A stretch of DNA of 64,000 nucleotides from an uncultured bacterium (GTDB lineage Bacteria > Verrucomicrobiota > Kiritimatiellia > PWTM01). The DNA lies in contig CALLFZ010000010.1 in NCBI GenBank assembly GCA_938010045.1, positions 209,546-273,545 on the forward strand, written 5' to 3'. This document shows positions 57,811 through 64,000 of this stretch, piece after piece. The position numbers were made by a program, and so were the translations under genes. The notes beneath the pieces were generated by a model. That model was given only the letters and a program-made list of their open reading frames with translations. It was not told where the DNA came from and did not search any database. Position 1 is the stretch's first letter. Each line of letters begins with the position of its first letter.

Positions 57811-59103
57811 TCATTCACAGCCCCCTCCCGGCTCCCGCCGGATATCCGCACCCAACGCGGCCAGCCGCTCGTCCAGCCGCTCGTAACCCCGGTCAATCAT
57901 CTCGGCGTTTTCAATCACGCTGACCCCGCGGGCGCACAGCGCCGCCACCACCATGCTCATGCCGGCGCGGATATCCGGGCTGGTCAGGCACCCACTGTGG
58001 AGGCGTGCCGGCCCGCTCACAATCACGCGATGCGGATCGCACACGACGATGTGCGCGCCCATGTCCATCAAGCGATCCACGAAATAGAGCCGGCTCTCGA
58101 ACATCTTTTCGAAAAACAGGGTGGTGCCCTCCGCCTGGGTCGCCATCACGATCGCGATGCTCAGCAAGTCGGATGGAAAGGCCGGCCACGGTCCGTCTTC
58201 GATCTTCGGTACCGGTCCATGCAACGCCGGACGCACCCGCAGCCTCCGCACCATGGGTTGCACCAGTTCGTCGTCGGTCCGTCGCCACGTCAAACCGAAC
58301 AAGTCAAACGGCCGGCGACACACCGCGCAGGTCAGCGCGTCCGGCGGCGCCTCGACGACGAGCGCCCCGCCCGTCACCGCCGCCGCAGCGAGAAAACTTC
58401 CCATCTCGATGTGATCCGGCCCCACGGTGACCTCGGCGCCGCGAAGACGATCCCGGCCGCGGATCCGAATCACGTGCGTGCCGTCGCCCTCGATCTCGGC
58501 GCCCATCGTCCGCAGCATCGCGGCTAGGTCCTGCACATGCGGCTCGCAGGCGGCGTTGAAAAAGGTCGTTTCGCCCGGCGTCAACGCGGCAACCATCAAC
58601 GCATTCTCGGTCGCGGTGACGCTGGCTTCGTCGAAGAGCACGTCACCCGTCTGCGCCGCCCTCCGCCGGAACGTGTAGCGCGCGCCGGTTTCGAGTTCGA
58701 CCCCAAGCGCGCGCAGGGCCAGCATATGAGCGTCGAGGCGCCGGCGGCCGATCACATCCCCGCCGGGCGGACCGAGCGTCGCTCGGCCGCACCGCGCCGC
58801 CATCGGACCGGCCAACAGAATCGACGCGCGAATTCGACGACACAGCGCCTCCGGAAACCGTCGGCATCGTACAGCGCGCGCCCGCAGACGTACCGTCGAA
58901 CCGCATCGCTCCACATCGACACCGACCGATGCGAGCAGCTCGAGCATCACCGCGACGTCGAGAATGTCCGGCACGTTGTGGACGACGACCGGCTCATCGG
59001 TGAGCAGCGAGGCCGCCAGCATCGGCAGCGCCGCGTTCTTGTTGCCGCTTGGGCGATACCGGCCCGAAATCGGGCGCCCCCCTGTGATACGCAATCGGGA
59101 CAT
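57811..59103 (-). CDS. murA: UDP-N-acetylglucosamine 1-carboxyvinyltransferase, Cys-to-Asp active site
   Basis: GGRPISGRYRPSGNKNAALPMLAASLLTDEPVVVHNVPDI...LGPPGGDVIGRRRLDAH...DIRAGMSMVVAAL. Confidence 0.95.
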   Translation of the reverse strand: MSRLRITGGRPISGRYRPSGNKNAALPMLAASLLTDEPVVVHNVPDILDVAVMLELLASVGVDVERCGSTVRLRARAVRCRRFPEALCRRIRASILLAGPMAARCGRATLGPPGGDVIGRRRLDAHMLALRALGVELETGARYTFRRRAAQTGDVLFDEASVTATENALMVAALTPGETTFFNAACEPHVQDLAAMLRTMGAEIEGDGTHVIRIRGRDRLRGAEVTVGPDHIEMGSFLAAAAVTGGALVVEAPPDALTCAVCRRPFDLFGLTWRRTDDELVQPMVRRLRVRPALHGPVPKIEDGPWPAFPSDLLSIAIVMATQAEGTTLFFEKMFESRLYFVDRLMDMGAHIVVCDPHRVIVSGPARLHSGCLTSPDIRAGMSMVVAALCARGVSVIENAEMIDRGYERLDERLAALGADIRREPGGGCE

Positions 59104-59606
59104 GACCCCCAGTATACACCAAGACCGGTCAGGCTCGTTGAACATCGGCGTCCCTCTCTGCCGCGGTTCAAGAAGGGCACGGCGCGAGTCGCATGGAGCG
59201 TGTTGGAATGTCCGCCACCTTCCCTGCGAATGCTCGGCAGCCGTCGCGATGCCAACAGGCAACCGACACACCGTCCGCCCCGGGGCGCCCGCATGAGACG
59301 GTCCCCCATCACCGCCGCCGTTCACCAGAACAACATGCCCACATACGGGGAGCCTCCGAACACGGACATCCGCGTTACGGCCGCACAGCCTTGCGCGGTG
59401 CGACAACCGACCCTGACCGACGTCGGGAACGCAAACGCCCCCATCCACCTCACGGCGTCGGCAAACCCGATCGCCTCTCCCGGCATCCCATGTCGGGCCG
59501 CCGTTCCCCCTCCATGGGCTGGACGCGGGCCAGCACCTGCCTCCGCGCCGTGGGTGCGCGCCGGGATTCGGCCCGAGGTCCGTGATCGCCGTAACCGGTC
59601 CTCACG

Positions 59607-62129
59607 TCAGCGCGCCAGCGGTTCGGCGAGATGGTCGTCGGCTTCGCGCTGCTCCGACCCGTCAGCCGGCGGACGCCGCCAATGGCCGCACGTGGCGAGG
59701 ACCCTCGCCATGGCGTCGAAATGAAACGGCTTCGGCAGAAAACCGTCCGTCTGGACCTCCTGAAGCCGCCCCATCGCGAGCGATTCGTCGAACCCGCTGG
59801 CGACGATCACGCGCACATCGGGCCGGATTTCGCGTAACCGTCTCAGCGTTTCTTGGCCACTCAGATCGGGCATCGTCCAATCCAGTAGCACGGCCAAATA
59901 GTTCGAGGGTCTACGGGCGAAGGCTTCGAGGGCGGACGCGCCGCTGTCCGCCGTTTCAACTTCCGCGCCGAGGCGCCGGAGCATGCGCGCGGCGACGTCG
60001 CGCACCAGAGGGTCGTCATCCACGACGAGCACTACGCCGTTGGAGGAGGTCCGGGCGGAAGGGGGCCGCGCCGCGGCGGGTGAGGCCGCGGGGTTCGCCG
60101 GTGCTGCGAGGACCGGGAACAGAACCGTGACCGTTGTGCCGCGGCCGGTCTCGCTCGAAAGCTTCAGGGCACCACCGTGCGCCCGCACGATGCCGGCCAC
60201 CACGGGCAGGCCGAGGCCGCGCCCCTGAAAGCGGGTGGAAAAAAACGGTTCGAAGATTCTGTCACGATGTTCCGGGGGAATTCCGGGTCCCTGATCGGAC
60301 ACTTCAAATCCAACCCATCCGCCGGTTTCGGATTCTCCGCTGAACACGGCGTCGGGCACGCGGCGCGGACCGCCGCTGATCGAGACCGTGCTGAAGCAAA
60401 TTCGGCCGCCGAACTGCCCGTCCATCGCCTCTGCGGCGTTCATCACGAGATTCACCGCGGCCTGAACAATCTGGCCCGGATCGGCGAGAATCTGGGGCAA
60501 ATGAGCGTCGAGCCGCAGCTCCAGTCGAGCGGCGCGGCCGGCCGCCGATTCGAGCAATCCGCGGGCGTCGGTCAGAGCCGCCGAGAGATCGAGCGGCCGC
60601 TTTGAAGCCGGAGCTCGGCCGGCGTACATTAGCATTTGCCGGATCAGCTCGCTGGCCCGCTGGCCGGCCTTGCGTACTGCCTCAAGACACTGTGTCATCT
60701 CCTCCGGGGTCTGCGCGGTCGCCGCCATTTCCGCACGGCCGAGAATAACAGCCAGGAGGTTATTGAAATCGTGGGCGATGCCACCCGCCAGAACGCCGAG
60801 GCTTTCGAGACGCTGCGCCTGTTGAAAATGTTCCACGATCCGGGCTCGCTCGAGCTCGGCCGCTTTCCGCGCGGAAATGTCGCGTACCACCAACGCCTGG
60901 AAGGATCCCTCGTCGGTTGTCCACGCCCCACCGGTGATCTCGGCGGGAAACCTCTCGCCGTCGGCGCGGCGCAACTCAACCTCACGAGGGGAGGCAACAC
61001 CCTCGCCCGCCTCCCCGACACGGAGCAGAGGCTCGGATGGCGATCCCCCCACGGCCCATTCGAGCGGACGCCCGAGCACTTCGCCTCGTTCCCGGCCAAA
61101 AATTCGCTCGGCGGCGGGATTCCACGCCACAACCCGATCCCCGCGTACCACAATGATCGCGTCGGGCACGGATTCGGTGATCGCACGAAACCGCTCATCG
61201 GTGCGACGGCGGTCGAGATCCATGCGGATGGCGCGGTCGGCGGCGAGCGCGGCCGCGATACCTGCCATCGCGACCGCCGCCAGCAGTGCGAGAAAGCCGA
61301 ACCTGATGGCTCCACGCATACGGTGAAATGGGGCCCGGCTGATTTCGAGTTCCATCACCGCTTCCGGCGTCCCCTCATCGCTCGCGAGCACGGCCGCCCC
61401 CAACAGCCAGTCCTCATTGAGCACATGGACTAGGGCTCCGTCGCCGGTTGGACTGGACTCGCGAGCAGAGGGCTGCCGGAGACGGATGAACCGATCGCCG
61501 CGAGGTACCACCAGTCGCTCCATTTCGACGCCGGGCAGATGGCTGGCTGCCACCCACACGCGGGGCTCCGTGAGCCGCGCCTCAGAAACCGCCTGCGGCG
61601 CCGCCGCCGCGATCCACAGTCCACTGTCCGACAACGGCCATCGTGTGGTGCGAAGCGAGCCGGAGACCGCCGCCGCCCGCATCAAGGCACGAACGCGCAG
61701 CTCGTCATTGGTGGTCCACGGCGGCGTGGAGGGGTGGCGATAGATCTCCTGCCATCGGTCACCCACCCCCTCCCCCACTACAAGGTTCGCCGTCGCGATG
61801 GGGCAAAACGGAACGGAAGAGGCAACGGCGGCCGAGTCCGGGAAGCGCGCTGCGAGAGCGGTGGCGTATGCCGCGACCAGCTCGCGGCGTTGATTCAGCA
61901 GACGCGCGACGTCCCGCACATGCTGCGCCGCCGTTTGGCGCTCGACGTCTTCCAACGCGGGCCAGACCGTCCGGTTGGCCAACACGAGAATCCCCACCAT
62001 GACGAGCACGGTGAGAATCAAAAAAATCCGTACCGTTGTTCGGCGGCTTCCGGTCACGTTGCTCGACTCACAGGTTGCGATGCGGCACGATACGTACGGG
62101 CCGCCCCGCGTCCAATTCATTGTGCCCAT
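59607..62129 (-). CDS. Hybrid sensor histidine kinase (extracellular sensor, PAS, HisKA, HATPase, receiver)
   Basis: TM near N-terminus, LGVLAGGIAHDFNNLLAVILGRAEMA, QGRGLGLPVVAGIVRAHGG, C-terminal REC VVDDDPLVRDVAARML...LLDWTMPDLSG. Confidence 0.92.
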   Translation of the reverse strand: MGTMNWTRGGPYVSCRIATCESSNVTGSRRTTVRIFLILTVLVMVGILVLANRTVWPALEDVERQTAAQHVRDVARLLNQRRELVAAYATALAARFPDSAAVASSVPFCPIATANLVVGEGVGDRWQEIYRHPSTPPWTTNDELRVRALMRAAAVSGSLRTTRWPLSDSGLWIAAAAPQAVSEARLTEPRVWVAASHLPGVEMERLVVPRGDRFIRLRQPSARESSPTGDGALVHVLNEDWLLGAAVLASDEGTPEAVMELEISRAPFHRMRGAIRFGFLALLAAVAMAGIAAALAADRAIRMDLDRRRTDERFRAITESVPDAIIVVRGDRVVAWNPAAERIFGRERGEVLGRPLEWAVGGSPSEPLLRVGEAGEGVASPREVELRRADGERFPAEITGGAWTTDEGSFQALVVRDISARKAAELERARIVEHFQQAQRLESLGVLAGGIAHDFNNLLAVILGRAEMAATAQTPEEMTQCLEAVRKAGQRASELIRQMLMYAGRAPASKRPLDLSAALTDARGLLESAAGRAARLELRLDAHLPQILADPGQIVQAAVNLVMNAAEAMDGQFGGRICFSTVSISGGPRRVPDAVFSGESETGGWVGFEVSDQGPGIPPEHRDRIFEPFFSTRFQGRGLGLPVVAGIVRAHGGALKLSSETGRGTTVTVLFPVLAAPANPAASPAAARPPSARTSSNGVVLVVDDDPLVRDVAARMLRRLGAEVETADSGASALEAFARRPSNYLAVLLDWTMPDLSGQETLRRLREIRPDVRVIVASGFDESLAMGRLQEVQTDGFLPKPFHFDAMARVLATCGHWRRPPADGSEQREADDHLAEPLAR

Positions 62130-62217
62130 TCGAGCCGGCCATGCTCGCGCCCGCCCGCGCCGCGAAAGTCAGACACCCTGGGACGACGGCCGCCGGAGTC
62201 GGTTCCCGGGTCATGCG

Positions 62218-62895
62218 TCACCGCCGCCGAGAACCGAGCGAGAGGTAGTACAGCAGCGTCATGATCGCGGACACGGCGCTCGCCACATAGGTGAGGAACG
62301 CCGCGTCGAGCACCGCGGCCGCATGGGGCTGCTCATCCGGCGCCACGATGCCGGACTCCACCATTAGCCGTTTGGCCCGAGCGCTGGCATTCCACTCGAC
62401 CGGCAGCGTGATCAGCGTGAACGCGACCACCACCGCGAAGAGCAACAACCCGAATTGAAAGAGCCCGGGCCGATGCATCACCAATCCGAGCAAGATGATC
62501 GGGAACGCAAGGTGGCTGCCAAGTTGCGTGACCGGCACCAGTTGAGTTCGGATCACCAACGGCCCGTACTCGGCCGCTTTTTGCAGCGCGTGGCCGGCCT
62601 CATGGCAGGCGATACCGATCGCGGCCAAGGACCGCGAATCGTAGACCCCGGGGGACAGACGCAGCACGTTCTGCCGAGGGTCGTAATGATCGGTCAAAAA
62701 TCCGCCCACGCGCTCGACGCGCACACCGTGAAGCCCCTCGGCATCCAGCAGGGCACGCGCCGCCTCCGCACCGGACAAGCCGCTGCGCGCACGCACGCGC
62801 GAATAGCGGTTGAACGTGCTCTGGGTCCGCCACGTCGCCCACATCCCGAGCAACAGCGCGGGCAAAACGAACAACCAATAGCTGGGTGTGATCAT
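62218..62895 (-). CDS. YugP-like neutral zinc metallopeptidase
   Basis: YDPRQNVLRLSPGVYDSRSLAAIGIACHEAGHALQKA. Confidence 0.9.
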   Translation of the reverse strand: MITPSYWLFVLPALLLGMWATWRTQSTFNRYSRVRARSGLSGAEAARALLDAEGLHGVRVERVGGFLTDHYDPRQNVLRLSPGVYDSRSLAAIGIACHEAGHALQKAAEYGPLVIRTQLVPVTQLGSHLAFPIILLGLVMHRPGLFQFGLLLFAVVVAFTLITLPVEWNASARAKRLMVESGIVAPDEQPHAAAVLDAAFLTYVASAVSAIMTLLYYLSLGSRRR

Positions 62896-63171
62896 GCGAT
62901 CACGATCTCCTGATGCCCTTCTTCACTTCACTTCAGAATCTAACACCTTCAATTATCGGAAGCGAATCCGCCCTGCTGCGCCACGCCAGCGATCGAAGAC
63001 TGTTTGGATTTGGCCGACTCTGGTTCGCCGGAACGGGGGAACCACGCCGCCCCCTCAGGATCCAACCCAGCTCGGCCGGCTCAGCTCCCGAGCGTTGCCG
63101 CGCCGGTCACCGGAGGCCAGCGCCACCCTGTCCGGCCAGCCCGAAGCCATGTTCCGTGGCCCCTGCGAGGC

Positions 63172-63780
63172 TCAAGACTGTGAGGGCTCAGCGGATGGCT
63201 CTGTCGTTTTGGGAAGTCGATACTGCGCGTAGCCCGCCGACTCGATCACCTTGTCCTTGGCTAGCACGGAAAGAGCAACGTGAAGGCTTCTGGTTGCGCC
63301 ACCCAACCGCTCAATACCCTCACGAATCTCCTTCACCGTCGCGGGACTTTTCTCCGAGAGGATCTTGAGCACCGCCTCACGAATCGTGATTCGAGGCTTG
63401 GCTTTCGCGGCAGCCGCCGGCCTGGCGTTGTTCTGAGCCTTTGCTGCAGCCACGGGTTTGCGAGCGGCGGGCTTCTTCGCCGCCTTCGCGGGCGCGGATT
63501 TCGTCTCGGCCGCTGCGGCCGCCTGGGCGGCCTCGGAAGCGGCCGGCGCGGGCGGGACCGGCTTCGCCGGAGCCTTGGATCGTCGGACCGCGCGCTTGCG
63601 AGGAGAGGGCGCACTGACCGCCGACGCGGTGGGTGGCTCCGCGGTCAGGTGGCGGGTGACTTCACGGCTCCATTGCTCAATCTGCCGCTGGAGCTGCGCG
63701 ATACGCTCGCGGAGACGGCCCACCGACTCCTTTGCGGCGAGGATTTTTTGAACCAGCGCTGTGATAGTTTTTGCACTCAT
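63172..63780 (-). CDS. Coiled-coil, Lys/Ala-rich linker and winged-helix-like protein (histone H1-like composition)
   Basis: N-terminal heptad-like AAKESVGRLRERIAQLQRQIEQW; middle APAKAAKKPAARKPVAAAKA; C-terminal ITIREAVLKILSEKSPATVKEIREGIERLGGATRSLHVALSVLAKDKVIESAGYAQYRL. Confidence 0.7.
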   Translation of the reverse strand: MSAKTITALVQKILAAKESVGRLRERIAQLQRQIEQWSREVTRHLTAEPPTASAVSAPSPRKRAVRRSKAPAKPVPPAPAASEAAQAAAAAETKSAPAKAAKKPAARKPVAAAKAQNNARPAAAAKAKPRITIREAVLKILSEKSPATVKEIREGIERLGGATRSLHVALSVLAKDKVIESAGYAQYRLPKTTEPSAEPSQS

Positions 63781-63917
63781 GGTTGACGTCTTTCCTTTTC
63801 TTTATGGCGAACCGCCGTTGAGGTCAGGATCGATTCGTCGAATTTTTGGGTTCCTTCAAACGTAAGGATCCAACGCAAATTTTAATTTGTCAACACAAAG
63901 TCTTAGCTAATCGTGTG

Positions 63918-64000
63918 AGTCGTTCAGAAACGAACTGGCTCGCTTCACACTCACCGCAGAGGCGCAGAGAACGCGGAGACTCTGTGTCAGTCGTTCAGAA
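63918..64000. repeat. AGTCGTTCAGAA direct repeats flanking a CACCGCAGAGGCGCAGAGAACGCGGAG element
   Basis: Identical 12-mers at 63918-63929 and 63989-64000; purine-rich GCAGAG-type repeats between. Confidence 0.5.

Noticed and set aside
59104-59606. Possible unannotated gene between murA and the histidine kinase
   Set aside because: Available ORFs give no recognisable motifs; left as an unexplained intergenic segment.
63888-63893. TTGACA (minus strand) as promoter of the H1-like gene
   Set aside because: A perfect -35 hexamer is present but no convincing -10 at 16-18 nt; not reported as a feature.

Overview
High-GC bacterial chromosome window; gene content suggests a PVC-type or similar lineage, but taxonomy is inference only. 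The core is a nearly uninterrupted minus-strand informational super-cluster of about 31 kb (about 39.6 kb down to 8.46 kb): tRNA-Thr, tuf, rpmG, tRNA-Trp, secE, nusG, rplK, rplA, rplJ, rplL, rpoB, rpoC, rpsL, rpsG, fusA, S10 operon, spc operon (no rpmD/L30), secY, adk, map, infA, rpmJ, rpsM, rpsK, rpsD, rpoA, rplQ. Left flank: partial SDR, Mut7-C protein, NAGS-like acetyltransferase, O-methyltransferase, DUF2723-like/TPR membrane protein and an LptF/G permease. Right flank: heparinase II/III-like protein, SixA, CYTH-CHAD protein, HAD hydrolase, gcvPB, nagB, PIG-L deacetylase, two NfeD proteins, a partial Tad locus (tadC, tadB, FHA-tadA, cpaB), dnaA, murA with a Cys-to-Asp active site, a hybrid histidine kinase, a YugP-like protease and a Lys/Ala-rich winged-helix-like protein. 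The most interesting non-coding signals are: (i) GTCCAA-N3-TTGGAC palindromes at a strict 32-bp period in two convergent intergenic regions; (ii) a GTAG-headed REP/BIME-like double-hairpin array bounded by imperfect inverted repeats; (iii) a compact promoter-to-terminator unit encoding an 18-aa Lys/Ala peptide. No CRISPR array, prophage or intact transposase was seen.
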